DNA of 8,377 nt from Ruminococcaceae bacterium UBA5396 (GCA_002410715.1 DHOG01000199.1:1-8377); one strand, 5' to 3'. Numbered from the stretch's first letter, positions 1-7,048 are shown. The notes: generated by a model from the letters alone, not told the origin. A program made the numbers and translations.

Positions 1-9
1 CTTCGGCAT
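1..9 (-). CDS. ntpB: V/A-type ATPase subunit B, first three codons (partial)
   Basis: Only the start of this gene is in the window: ATG at 9 followed by CCG AAG, giving Met-Pro-Lys. Many bacterial NtpB proteins begin in this way (MPKEY or similar), and ntpB is the expected next gene after ntpA. A purine-rich AAAGGATGG at 26-18 lies at a workable distance upstream. A second in-frame ATG at 21 would sit directly against the AAAGG motif, too close for efficient initiation, so the start at 9 is preferred. Subunit B is the non-catalytic partner of subunit A in the A3B3 head. The identity rests on gene order and three residues, so it is an inference. Confidence 0.6.
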
Positions 10-84
10 TAATTTAACCATCCTTTCAAGTCCAATTGTTTGCCTGCAAAGGGAAATAGAACAGTCGTGAAACATTCATTCAAA

Positions 85-1851
85 CTATTCCTCTTTAACA
101 AGGCTTTGGCGAAGCTCTTCATCCATCTGTGAGAGAACGCGCTCATATTCTTCATCAATCGCATCCTCGGAGACATATTTAAAGCGACCGATACGCTCAC
201 GCACCGGCAGTCCGGCAAGCTTCTCGATATCGGCACCTGATTCCAGGGCTTGGTTTGACTTGTCAAAATATTTTAGGACAAGCTGCATCATGCGATACTG
301 CTTATGCAAGGAGGTATAGGTGTCTACCTCATGGAAGGCGAGCTGGTGTAGAAAATCCTCGCGAACCGAGCGTGCCGCTTCCATTTTGAGACGGTCGGGT
401 GCAGAAAGGGCATCCATACCCACAAGGCGCACAATTTCCTCAAGAGCGGCTTCATCCTGCAGCAGACGCATGATTTGCCCGCGCAGCGTCATCCAGTCGG
501 GCGCAACATTCTTTTCATACCATCCCGCAAGCGAGTCGGTATAGAGGGAGTAGCTTGTCAGCCAGTTGATTGCAGGGAAGTGACGCTTATATGCGAGGGA
601 GGCATCCAAGCCCCAGAAAACCTTGACAATACGAAGGGTTGCCTGTGAAACAGGTTCTGAAATGTCACCTCCGGGAGGTGATACAGCGCCGATTGCCGAA
701 AGAGCGCCCTCACGACCGTCAGAGCCTAATGAAATAACACGTCCGGCGCGCTCATAGAACTGCGCCAGTCGGCTTCCGAGATAGGCGGGATAGCCTTCTT
801 CACCCGGCATTTCTTCAAGTCGCCCGGACATTTCACGAAGCGCTTCCGCCCAGCGGGAGGTAGAGTCAGCCATCAAGGCGACCGAATAACCCATGTCACG
901 GAAATATTCCGCAATGGTAATTCCGGTATATATTGATGCCTCACGCGCCGCAACCGGCATATCCGATGTATTGGCGATGAGAACTGTTCTTTCCATAAGA
1001 GATTGACCTGTGTGCGGATCAATAAGCTCAGGAAATTCGTTGAGAACATCAGTCATTTCATTTCCGCGCTCACCGCAGCCGATATAAACAACAATATCGG
1101 CATCTGCCCATTTTGCAAGCTGATGCTGGGTTACGGTTTTACCGCTGCCGAACGGCCCGGGAATGGCGGCGACACCGCCTTTGGCGATGGGGAAAAGACT
1201 GTCGATGACACGCTGACCAGTAATCAGCGGCATTGAGGGTGAAAGCTTTTTCGCATACGGACGGCCCTTACGAACCGGCCAACGCTGCATAAGGTTTAGG
1301 TCACGTTTGATTCCGTCATCAGTTGACAGGACAGCTACTGTTTCAATTACTGTGAAATCACCTTCGGCAATGTCGGATATAGTGCCAGACATGCCAACCG
1401 GTACCATAATTTTATGAAGCACAACCTCTGTTTCCCGTACCGTCCCGATTACGTCGCCCTCTGCCACCTTTGCACCTGATTGTACCGTCGGAACAAAGTG
1501 CCACTTTTTACTGTGATCAAGTGCAGCAACCTCAATACCCCGGTTGAGACGGTTGCCGGAAATCTCCATGATTTTCGCCAGCGGACGCTGAATACCATCG
1601 TATATCGTGCTGATTAGGCCCGGACCCAGTTCCACGCTTAAGGGAACCCCTGTTGATTCAACCGGCTCACCTGTTCCCAGACCGGCAGTTTCTTCATACA
1701 CCTGTATGGAAGCACGATCACCGTGCATTTCAATGACCTCGCCAATCAAGCGCTGTTTGCTGACACGAACCACATCAAACATATTGGCATCACGCATCCC
1801 TGATGCAACAACCAGCGGTCCCGATACCTTTACGATCGTTCCTTTAGCCAT
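85..1851 (-). CDS. ntpA: V/A-type ATPase catalytic subunit A
   Basis: Catalytic ATP-binding subunit of the cytoplasmic A3B3 head; it couples ATP hydrolysis or synthesis to ion transport. The 588-residue length is normal for the family. An N-terminal beta-barrel (about 1-70) begins [16 protein letters not shown], followed by the A-subunit-specific insertion (about 110-200). The P-loop GPFGSGKT is at 232-239, the catalytic glutamate is E261 in GERGNE, and the Walker B strand [11 protein letters not shown] ends with D329. [10 protein letters not shown] (391-400) and PAINW (426-430) are further family signatures, and the C-terminal 150 residues are helical. The ATG at 1851 is preceded by a GGGGGT motif at 1866-1861. 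The gene starts 40 nt after ntpF and stops 75 nt before ntpB. No lesions are seen. Confidence 0.98.
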   Translation of the reverse strand: MAKGTIVKVSGPLVVASGMRDANMFDVVRVSKQRLIGEVIEMHGDRASIQVYEETAGLGTGEPVESTGVPLSVELGPGLISTIYDGIQRPLAKIMEISGNRLNRGIEVAALDHSKKWHFVPTVQSGAKVAEGDVIGTVRETEVVLHKIMVPVGMSGTISDIAEGDFTVIETVAVLSTDDGIKRDLNLMQRWPVRKGRPYAKKLSPSMPLITGQRVIDSLFPIAKGGVAAIPGPFGSGKTVTQHQLAKWADADIVVYIGCGERGNEMTDVLNEFPELIDPHTGQSLMERTVLIANTSDMPVAAREASIYTGITIAEYFRDMGYSVALMADSTSRWAEALREMSGRLEEMPGEEGYPAYLGSRLAQFYERAGRVISLGSDGREGALSAIGAVSPPGGDISEPVSQATLRIVKVFWGLDASLAYKRHFPAINWLTSYSLYTDSLAGWYEKNVAPDWMTLRGQIMRLLQDEAALEEIVRLVGMDALSAPDRLKMEAARSVREDFLHQLAFHEVDTYTSLHKQYRMMQLVLKYFDKSNQALESGADIEKLAGLPVRERIGRFKYVSEDAIDEEYERVLSQMDEELRQSLVKEE

Positions 1852-1891
1852 AAGCAGAACACCCCCAAAAGATCTGTTTTTCTGTTTCTGT

Positions 1892-2212
1892 TCAATCCCA
1901 GTCGGAAATTATATCGGAACCTACGGCGCGTTCCACCGACTTGGATACGCTCCTCATTCCCATTCCTGTATTGCCTGAAAGGCCGGGAATGGGTACAATA
2001 ATCGGCACCGGACAATCTCTGAAAGCATCCAGTTCGTTTTCGAGCTGGATAGCAAGCTCCTCGGTAATATAGATTACCGCATATTCGCTCTCCGCCAGAT
2101 TTCGAATGGTTTTTCCTGCCTGGGTAGGAGAATCAGCAGGGAAGATGTCAATGCCAACTGCGGCAAAGCCGTATATGCTGTCCCGGTCTCCGATGGCTGC
2201 AACTTTATACAT
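1892..2212 (-). CDS. ntpF: V/A-type ATPase subunit F (central stalk; NtpG in E. hirae naming)
   Basis: Small central-stalk subunit that binds subunit D in the rotor and can modulate ATPase activity. The protein has 106 residues, a typical length. It opens with a Rossmann-like strand and turn ([20 protein letters not shown]), has [11 protein letters not shown] in the middle, and the proline-rich stretch [10 protein letters not shown] at about 68-77. The C-terminal part (about 85-106) is helical, as expected for the segment that contacts the rotor. Its ATG overlaps the end of ntpC by 8 nt (ATGTATAA), which suggests translational coupling; its AAAGGATG ribosome binding motif lies inside the ntpC coding region. 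The symbol follows COG usage; E. hirae calls this gene ntpG. Confidence 0.95.
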   Translation of the reverse strand: MYKVAAIGDRDSIYGFAAVGIDIFPADSPTQAGKTIRNLAESEYAVIYITEELAIQLENELDAFRDCPVPIIVPIPGLSGNTGMGMRSVSKSVERAVGSDIISDWD

Positions 2213-3200
2213 ACAGTTTGCGCATCCTTTCTCTTATTACGGCATCATCCATTCCATGGCGCTTGCCCGAAAGAAGAATCCGGATGTTGCGAAGTTCTGT
2301 CTCGCATGCGATATAGTAAGCGGCAAGAGGTTCAGGTCCTAGAAAGATGGATTTTGCTGTTTGAACGCGTTCCATCAGACCATCATCAAACCATTTTTCG
2401 AATGCTGATAGGGAAAACTCGCCGTTTTCGCCTTTGCCAAGGGTCTGGGCGGCGCCGTCATAAGGTGTGGAACCAAGATATTCTTGAATTGCTTCTTCCC
2501 CGGCAAGAGCGGCGGAAATCAGTGCTTCTTTATCGAGGGTGCGGCATTCGCAAAGTGCGGTATCCAGGAAATGTTCATTTTTATTGGTTCTGCATGCTCT
2601 GACAGCGGTCTTGACGTTTGCCGATACGCATAAAAGCTCGGAAGCATATTGAACCAGCTGGCTCTCCGAGTGGCTTCCCGAATCGCAAATGGCAGCAAGA
2701 GCTGCGCAATCAACCATGATATCGACATATTGGCCGTCATGGGTGCGCACAAACACATCATAGGCCTGTCTTGCTGCTTCACACATATTGGGATGAGGTA
2801 AGTTATCATACTGTTTGTCTGAAACCAAATTCATTATTTCTTCCGCATCATATAGACAGGGTCTAATCAAATAGCGATCGGGAGAAGTGTTTGTAAAACG
2901 GCATTTTAGTATTGCCTTTAGGTTGTGAAAGTCATTTTTCAGAATCAGGGCGTCAAGCAAACCGGGCAGGGGAGTGATCTCATTCAGGAGTGACCAGCTG
3001 TCTATCAGCCTTTTTTGAAGCCGGTCATCGTCATCGCCGGAATCTACCGAAAGCCAGCCGTGTTCCACAAGCTGGCGTCTGACATCTTTATAAGTGCGAG
3101 TGGATAAAAGCTGCTCAAGAAAATCAGTACTTAACAGCGTTTTTTCTTTGATACGCACTGTTGCCACAGCGTATGCATATTTTTCCTGTGTCAACGTCAT
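2205..3200 (-). CDS. ntpC: V/A-type ATPase subunit C (AC39/d family)
   Basis: Central-stalk socket subunit that sits on the proteolipid ring and joins it to the D/F shaft (vATP-synt_AC39 family, eukaryotic subunit d). With 331 residues it matches the family. The N-terminal stretch YAYAVATVRIKEKTLLS and the C-terminal region (about 300-331, ETELRNIRILLSGK then RERMRKLYV) are characteristic; the protein is almost wholly alpha-helical with no membrane segment. The ATG at 3200 touches the GGGGG core of its ribosome binding site (3205-3201), which is too close. A TTG two codons downstream (3194) would have about 6 nt spacing and give MTQEKYAYAV, so the true start may be 3194. The gene follows ntpE by 48 nt and overlaps ntpF by 8 nt. 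Confidence 0.95.
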   Translation of the reverse strand: MTLTQEKYAYAVATVRIKEKTLLSTDFLEQLLSTRTYKDVRRQLVEHGWLSVDSGDDDDRLQKRLIDSWSLLNEITPLPGLLDALILKNDFHNLKAILKCRFTNTSPDRYLIRPCLYDAEEIMNLVSDKQYDNLPHPNMCEAARQAYDVFVRTHDGQYVDIMVDCAALAAICDSGSHSESQLVQYASELLCVSANVKTAVRACRTNKNEHFLDTALCECRTLDKEALISAALAGEEAIQEYLGSTPYDGAAQTLGKGENGEFSLSAFEKWFDDGLMERVQTAKSIFLGPEPLAAYYIACETELRNIRILLSGKRHGMDDAVIRERMRKLYV

Positions 3201-3248
3201 CCCCCTTTTACCGTTTATAAAGGCAGCTGGAGCCTATCAAAGCCACCA

Positions 3249-3839
3249 TTATAAGAACAGAATCCTGTTTATCTCATCCTTCAAGTCGTCCTGCATTGAT
3301 TCTATCAGAGAATCAATGGTACAGTTTTGCTCAATATCACCGTAAACCAGAATAAACCCGCCCGGCTCAATCGCCGCAGTTTCCATTTTGAGCGATGCGC
3401 CTTTTTCATGAAGCATTTGGTTGAGTGATGTTTCAAAATCTGAGGGCAGACGAGCTTGGTCTTCCGGCGACAGACGAAAAACACCGCTGCCGCTTTTTGC
3501 ATAACGCAGCGCAATCTTTTTAAAAGCCTCGGAATATTCGCCGTCGGGCAGTGATTTTATCTCGGCAGCCGCCTTGTCCATTACTTCGCGGATGATGGCG
3601 ATCTTCTCGGCAAGGACGGCGCGGCTTTGTCCGCTCTGTGCGGTGGATTCCGCTTTTTGCAGAATGATTGCTGCCTGTTTTTCAGCCTTATTCAATATTT
3701 CTGAAGTAGCCGCACTCGCCTGTTGCCGTGCCTGCTCACGGATGGCATCTGCCTCCCGTTCAGCTAGGGTAATAATCTCATTACACTGTTTAACAGAGTC
3801 GTTTTGAATTTTTTCAAGAATTTTTTCAAGTCCTGCCAC
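3249..3839 (-). CDS. ntpE: V/A-type ATPase subunit E (peripheral stalk)
   Basis: Peripheral-stalk subunit that pairs with the ntpH product and holds the A3B3 head against rotation. The N-terminal two thirds form a charged alanine/glutamate/lysine/glutamine-rich helix (about 1-110). The C-terminal domain has the family pattern GGFILVYGDIEQNCTIDSL and ends DEINRILFL. I choose the GTG at 3839: it lies 6 nt after a near-perfect AAAGGAGGG (3854-3846) and gives 196 residues starting MAGLEKILEKI, as in homologues. The frame is open back to an ATG at 3875, but that start would place the ribosome binding site inside the gene and add 12 residues unlike the family. The gap from ntpK is 59 nt. Confidence 0.95.
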   Translation of the reverse strand: MAGLEKILEKIQNDSVKQCNEIITLAEREADAIREQARQQASAATSEILNKAEKQAAIILQKAESTAQSGQSRAVLAEKIAIIREVMDKAAAEIKSLPDGEYSEAFKKIALRYAKSGSGVFRLSPEDQARLPSDFETSLNQMLHEKGASLKMETAAIEPGGFILVYGDIEQNCTIDSLIESMQDDLKDEINRILFL

Positions 3840-3845
3840 GGTCAG

Positions 3846-3854
3846 CCCTCCTTT
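3846..3854 (-). promoter_or_regulatory. Ribosome binding site that fixes the ntpE start
   Basis: AAAGGAGGG on the minus strand, 6 nt before the GTG at 3839. It is one of the strongest Shine-Dalgarno matches in the window and shows that ntpE starts at the GTG and not at the upstream in-frame ATG at 3875. Confidence 0.85.
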
Positions 3855-3898
3855 CGGGTAATAAGCCATGAACAAAGATGTATCAGTAAGAGCCGCGC

Positions 3899-4378
3899 TT
3901 ATATCTTGTTGATGTTCATGACCATTAGGAAAGAGATGATGAAGGAAAGCAGTGCATAGAATTCTACAAGGGTTGCCGAAATGATAGCCTTTGAAGACTG
4001 ATTGGGACTTTTTGAAACGATGCTGACACCGGTGACTGCAACACGTGCCTGCGCAACGGCTGAAATCCAGCCTCCAATTGCAACCGGCAGAGAAGCCACA
4101 AGATACCCTACTCCCTGCGTAAAGGAAACGTCCTGTGCTGTACCCAGAATTCCGATACCGTTCAGTATCATAACCGCAACGACAAAGCCGTAAAGTCCCT
4201 GTGTTCCGGGCAGAAGCTGCAAAATAAGAAGCTTGGCGAATTTTGAAGGATCCTCGATTACAACAGCCGCCGATGCTTCACTCACCATGCCTACGCCCTT
4301 TGCAGAGCCTATACAGGCGAGAAGGGCAGCAAGCACCGCTCCCGCTATAGCAAGTAAAATACCCATCTGATTAAACAT
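3899..4378 (-). CDS. ntpK: V/A-type ATPase proteolipid subunit K (membrane rotor ring, predicted Na+-binding)
   Basis: Ring-forming 16-kDa proteolipid, 159 residues, with four predicted membrane helices (about 5-27, 50-78, 90-118, 130-155) arranged as two fused hairpins, each with a GIGSAKGVG- or AQARVAVTG-type helix 1/3 pattern. Helix 4 carries the ion-binding glutamate E139 (LVEFYALL). Helix 2 has LPGTQ at 56-60 and helix 3 has Q110 (AVAQAR). In E. hirae NtpK, L61, T64, Q65, Q110 and E139 coordinate Na+; all five have counterparts here. Helix 2 has no carboxylate, so there is one ion site per four helices. AAGGAGG lies 9 nt before the ATG, which overlaps the ntpI stop by 8 nt (ATGTTTAA). 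Na+ coupling is inferred. Confidence 0.97.
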   Translation of the reverse strand: MFNQMGILLAIAGAVLAALLACIGSAKGVGMVSEASAAVVIEDPSKFAKLLILQLLPGTQGLYGFVVAVMILNGIGILGTAQDVSFTQGVGYLVASLPVAIGGWISAVAQARVAVTGVSIVSKSPNQSSKAIISATLVEFYALLSFIISFLMVMNINKI

Positions 4379-6362
4379 TTGTGTTTTCCTCCTTAAATTT
4401 ATAATGCTTTGTATTAACTTTCAAGGGCGAATAAAGTCTTCCGCCGCCCTCATAAAACTTGCTGAAAAACTCCACATACTGCAGACGGTTGCAGTGAACA
4501 TAAGCACCCAAGGCGTTAATGCTAAGATTGATTGCATGTCCGGCAATGAAGACAATGATAAAAAGGGGGATTCCTGTAATACCTTTGCCACCCATGGAAC
4601 CGATTGTATTCACCACAGTTCCGATAATCCCGGTTACCAGTCCTAAAGCCATCAGGCGGCAATAGGACAGAATGTCGCTGAAATAGCCGGTGATTCCGTA
4701 AAGACTGCCCAAGCCGCCCAAGATCTTGCCGGGAATACTCGGCGACGAACGGCCTTGCGTCAAGAGCAGCCCTGCTGCACCTGTCACGGCAACAACAACA
4801 CCGACCGTATCCAGAGAAGGAACCGATACCATTGAAGATGCCAGCACCATTACAATCCCGGCAAATACAACCCACCAAAACCCAATATCAAATATGGCAC
4901 CCAGCCTGTCACCGTTACTCCACAGCATATAGAATTTGACACCCAGACCTACAACGATCTGTACAAACCCAAGCACAAAGCTGAGAATTAACAATTTCAT
5001 TGGATCTGCCACCGGATCGAACCAGAGGGGAGACAGGCTGATTTCCTGTCCAAACAAACCGACTTTCAGAACAAAACTTCCGAACCAGCTGCCAAACAAT
5101 GAGCCCCAGAACACTGTGGATAAGCCGCATAGCATAAATTTCTGCATATTGCGTTTCATGTTCCCCTCGGGTTTTTTGAATTTCAATATCAATCCGCAGG
5201 CGAGTGCCATAAGAACACCGTAGCCGGCATCTGACAGCATTAATCCAAAAAACAAATAGTAGAAAAAAGACATGACGGGGTTGGGGTCTACGTCAGTTTT
5301 TGAAGGCATGTTATAGGATGATGTAATATCCTCAAGTGCAGCAGCGGGCATAGAGTTTTTAAATGCTACAGGAGGATCATCCTCTTCATCAGGCTCGGTA
5401 ACAGTTACGTTCAATATGTACTTTTCATTGAGTTCCTGGGCAAGTGGATCGGCACTTTCTGCAGGAATATATCCTTTGATAATCATGGTTTGGCGGGTAA
5501 TCGCAATATCCTGCAATGCTCTATATTTATCGGCACGCATTGACAAATAATCAAGCGCAAACAGAAGCTGCCGTCGCATATCTGCCCGGTTTTGGATGTG
5601 GGAGGTCAGGCGTTTGATTTCCTTTTCCAGCTCATCCGCTGTCCGCCTATATTCCTCAATTAAATCCGAAGGTGGTTTATCGGTCAGGATGAGTGGCTGT
5701 GCAAATCCTATTTTCCTCAATGCCTGCGTACAGAGCTGCTTATAGTCTTGATGACATAGAATAAAAATCCCGCTTTGCTCACGGAATGAAAAAACAATCT
5801 CTACCTCTGCAGGTATATCGGTATTCGGATCAGGTTTCAAGGACTCAAGTAGTTGCTCTCTGTCCCATTCGCCGGGCAGCGTTCCGATAAAGGCAGTAGT
5901 GAGCGCAGTCCCTTTAAATTTTGTGGCAACTTCAAGCGTGCGCCAAGATTCCAGTGATTCGGCGTATTGAATACGTGCTTTTAGATTGGCGCGGTTTTCA
6001 GATATTTTTTGGTGAATCCTTTGCAGCTCATATGCATTATGAATAATTTGATCGGCTTTTTCAGCCAGTTCCTCAAATTCTTGAGTTGAAATCGGTGTTC
6101 GGGGCTCGAACGAGGTGAGCAACGACTTTTTCTCGGGAGCATATTCGTCCAGTATTGCAAGCGACTGCTGCACAGTGGTTGAATTTCGTTCAAAAAGCTG
6201 TATGCTTTGTGATGTATCGAATGTATCGATACCTTTTTGTTGTTCGGTATTTTCATATTGAGTTAAGTCGACAATACCACGGCGCTGCAGAAGTTCAACA
6301 ACAGACTTGCCATCGGTTAGAAGTGCAATAATTTCAATATGTTTCATGCTCACCTTGGCCAT
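4371..6362 (-). CDS. ntpI: V/A-type ATPase membrane subunit I (subunit a)
   Basis: Membrane stator subunit that supplies the ion half-channels next to the K ring and anchors the peripheral stalks. The 663-residue protein has a hydrophilic, coiled-coil-rich N-terminal half (about 1-355, with helical arms around 95-135 and 230-290). The C-terminal half has about seven or eight membrane helices from about 362 (NPVMSFFYYLFFGLMLSDAGYG) onward. The essential arginine facing the ring glutamate is most likely R569 in SYCRLMALGL. The conserved tail has GHAINLSINALGAYVH (608-623), R626, and FYEGGGR (636-642). The start MAKVSMKHIEI matches the family and follows GGAGGG by 6 nt. It lies 39 nt after ntpH and overlaps ntpK by 8 nt. 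Confidence 0.97.
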   Translation of the reverse strand: MAKVSMKHIEIIALLTDGKSVVELLQRRGIVDLTQYENTEQQKGIDTFDTSQSIQLFERNSTTVQQSLAILDEYAPEKKSLLTSFEPRTPISTQEFEELAEKADQIIHNAYELQRIHQKISENRANLKARIQYAESLESWRTLEVATKFKGTALTTAFIGTLPGEWDREQLLESLKPDPNTDIPAEVEIVFSFREQSGIFILCHQDYKQLCTQALRKIGFAQPLILTDKPPSDLIEEYRRTADELEKEIKRLTSHIQNRADMRRQLLFALDYLSMRADKYRALQDIAITRQTMIIKGYIPAESADPLAQELNEKYILNVTVTEPDEEDDPPVAFKNSMPAAALEDITSSYNMPSKTDVDPNPVMSFFYYLFFGLMLSDAGYGVLMALACGLILKFKKPEGNMKRNMQKFMLCGLSTVFWGSLFGSWFGSFVLKVGLFGQEISLSPLWFDPVADPMKLLILSFVLGFVQIVVGLGVKFYMLWSNGDRLGAIFDIGFWWVVFAGIVMVLASSMVSVPSLDTVGVVVAVTGAAGLLLTQGRSSPSIPGKILGGLGSLYGITGYFSDILSYCRLMALGLVTGIIGTVVNTIGSMGGKGITGIPLFIIVFIAGHAINLSINALGAYVHCNRLQYVEFFSKFYEGGGRLYSPLKVNTKHYKFKEENTNV

Positions 6363-6401
6363 TTACATCCCTCCACGGCCTGTATTTGACAATAGCAAAT
6401 G

Positions 6402-6713
6402 TTATCCGATTACAGCTGATATAACCGAGTGCACTGCTTTGTCCAACTTATCACTTATCTCGGCACGGAGCTGCAAGCACTGCTCGCGTCCTTTGTGTTC
6501 TCCTTCTTGAATAATTGTTTTTGCTTGTTGTCCTGCCTGTGCAAGCATAGACTCAGCTTGGTTGTCGGCTTTAGATTTTTCTTTGGCAATAATTGCTGAT
6601 GCGTCAAATCCTGCCTTTGTTCTAATAGAAGCCGCTTTTTGGTTAGCCTCCTGTTCAGCCTTCCGCGCAGTCTCTTCCGCTTCAAGTACTTTTTTGACAT
6701 GTTCTGACACCAT
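6402..6713 (-). CDS. ntpH: V/A-type ATPase subunit H/G (peripheral stalk; AhaH family, NtpF in E. hirae naming)
   Basis: First gene of the operon. The 103-residue product is nearly all charged helix: residues 5-75 are rich in A, E, K and Q (KKVLEAEETARKAEQEA), typical of the AhaH/subunit G proteins that coil with subunit E to form the peripheral stalk. It has no membrane segment and no signal peptide. The ATG at 6713 has an AGGAGG (6726-6721) at 7 nt spacing. Low-complexity helical proteins can match by composition, but the position directly before ntpI and the length fit the usual bacterial operon. E. hirae calls the equivalent gene ntpF. Confidence 0.9.
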   Translation of the reverse strand: MVSEHVKKVLEAEETARKAEQEANQKAASIRTKAGFDASAIIAKEKSKADNQAESMLAQAGQQAKTIIQEGEHKGREQCLQLRAEISDKLDKAVHSVISAVIG

Positions 6714-6735
6714 AAAAACGCCTCCTGTATTGTTA

Positions 6736-6888
6736 CTATAACGCGAAAGGGCAGAAACACCCCTTAAGGGAGTTTACTGCCCATGCTTTATGATATATAT
6801 AATAGCCGCTGTTGAAAGTGGCATGATATGGTTTTGAAATTTTCTCCGTGTAATTCTCCGTGTAATTTACGGCTGCCAATTTTAGCAT
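6736..6888 (-). CDS. Possible small ORF in the operon leader, 50 codons, unrecognised
   Basis: An ATG at 6888 opens a frame of 50 codons ending at a TAG at 6738-6736, 10 nt before the ntpH ribosome binding site. A weak AGGA lies 10 nt before the ATG. The predicted peptide starts MLKLAAVNYT, contains an in-frame tandem repeat NYTENYTE made by a 12-bp duplication, and ends with a short GCFCPF stretch encoded partly by the leader hairpin. It has no membrane helix and I do not recognise it. The ORF could arise by chance in AT-rich leader DNA; the case for translation is weak. Confidence 0.2.
   Translation of the reverse strand: MLKLAAVNYTENYTEKISKPYHATFNSGYYIYHKAWAVNSLKGCFCPFAL
6749..6782 (-). 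promoter_or_regulatory. Leader hairpin upstream of ntpH
   Basis: In transcript sense the outer stem GGGCAG/CTGCCC (6 bp) continues, past one bulged base, into AAAC/GTTT and then CCC/GGG around a CTTAA loop. The structure lies about 22 nt before the ntpH ribosome binding site. Only three U residues follow (TTTCGCG), so it is not a convincing intrinsic terminator. It could be an attenuator, an mRNA-stabilising 5' structure or a protein-binding site. The pairing is seen directly; the role is inferred. Confidence 0.5.
6842..6865. repeat. 12-bp perfect tandem repeat in the leader
   Basis: TTCTCCGTGTAA occurs twice head to tail (6842-6853 and 6854-6865). On the minus strand it reads as a repeated Asn-Tyr-Thr-Glu within the possible small ORF. 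It looks like a recent local duplication. Confidence 0.9.
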
Positions 6889-6921
6889 ATTTACAGTATC
6901 CTATTCGCTAAACTTTTTAAC

Positions 6922-6949
6922 TTTCTATAGAAACTTTTCTATAGAAACT
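6922..6949. repeat. Tandem 14-bp repeat with a 12-bp perfect palindrome (candidate operator)
   Basis: TTTCTATAGAAACT is present twice without a gap (6922-6935, 6936-6949). Each copy contains the perfect palindrome TTTCTATAGAAA. The two palindromes lie about 24-49 nt downstream of the predicted transcription start, on successive helical turns (14-bp centre spacing). Two dyad sites just downstream of a promoter are the usual layout for a repressor binding site, but no regulator is in the window, so the role is inferred. Confidence 0.85.
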
Positions 6950-6975
6950 ATTAATTGCATAAATTATATACTACA

Positions 6976-7003
6976 TTATAGTAGCATGTTTATATTAGCA
7001 TGT
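6976..7003. repeat. 14-bp near-perfect tandem repeat inside the promoter
   Basis: TTATAGTAGCATGT (6976-6989) and TTATATTAGCATGT (6990-7003) differ at one base. One copy supplies the -10 element and the other fills the spacer and touches the -35 element of the promoter at 6978-7006. Confidence 0.85.
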
Positions 7004-7006
7004 CAA
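6978..7006 (-). promoter_or_regulatory. Predicted sigma-A promoter of the ntp operon
   Basis: On the minus strand a perfect -35 TTGACA (7006-7001) is followed after exactly 17 nt by TACTAT (6983-6978), a 4/6 match to the -10 consensus that keeps the key TA...T positions. The predicted start is near 6971, giving a leader of about 257 nt before ntpH. A perfect TATAAT at 6980-6975 overlaps the -10 but would need a 20-nt spacer. The best promoter-like pair in the ntpH upstream region is this one; it has not been tested. Confidence 0.65.
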
Positions 7007-7013
7007 GAATCAT

Positions 7014-7022
7014 AAACCGTTA
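7014..7022. repeat. Candidate target-site duplication, ntp side
   Basis: AAACCGTTA directly abuts the insertion sequence end at 7023 and matches AAACCGAAA at 8342-8350 at 7 of 9 positions. ISL3 elements usually make 8-bp duplications, so this would be a decayed or misjudged duplication. Confidence 0.35.
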
Positions 7023-7046
7023 GGTTCTTTTCTTCTTTCCGTGAAA
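7023..7046. repeat. Insertion sequence inverted end, transposase 3' side
   Basis: Begins GGTTCTTTTC and ends TCCGTGAAA; it pairs with the inverted end at 8341-8318 at 19 of 24 positions. The transposase stop (7051-7049) lies just inside it. Confidence 0.8.
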
Positions 7047-7048
7047 AG

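Noticed and set aside
9..266. Open frame on the minus strand across the ntpA end and the gap before ntpB
   Set aside because: It is a different frame of the ntpA 3' end; its product has no family features and no ribosome binding site.
1607..1978. Plus-strand open frame opposite the ntpA start
   Set aside because: It is antisense to clear ntpA and ntpF coding sequence, and its proline/serine/threonine-rich product resembles a shadow translation.
3840..3875. Upstream ATG extension of ntpE
   Set aside because: The strong AAAGGAGGG lies inside this stretch and points to the GTG at 3839; the extra residues do not resemble subunit E.
6749..6782. Intrinsic terminator before ntpH
   Set aside because: The hairpin is interrupted and is followed by only three U residues, so termination is not supported.
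6926..6961. Tiny leader peptide ORF starting ATGCAATTAATAG in the operon leader
   Set aside because: It has only 11 codons, no ribosome binding site, and is made mostly of the palindromic repeat.
6714..6970. Known riboswitch in the long leader
   Set aside because: No recognisable aptamer core was found; the leader consists of repeats and one hairpin.
6842..7003. CRISPR array
   Set aside because: The repeats are 12-14 bp, directly adjacent without spacers, and differ from each other; no cas genes are present.
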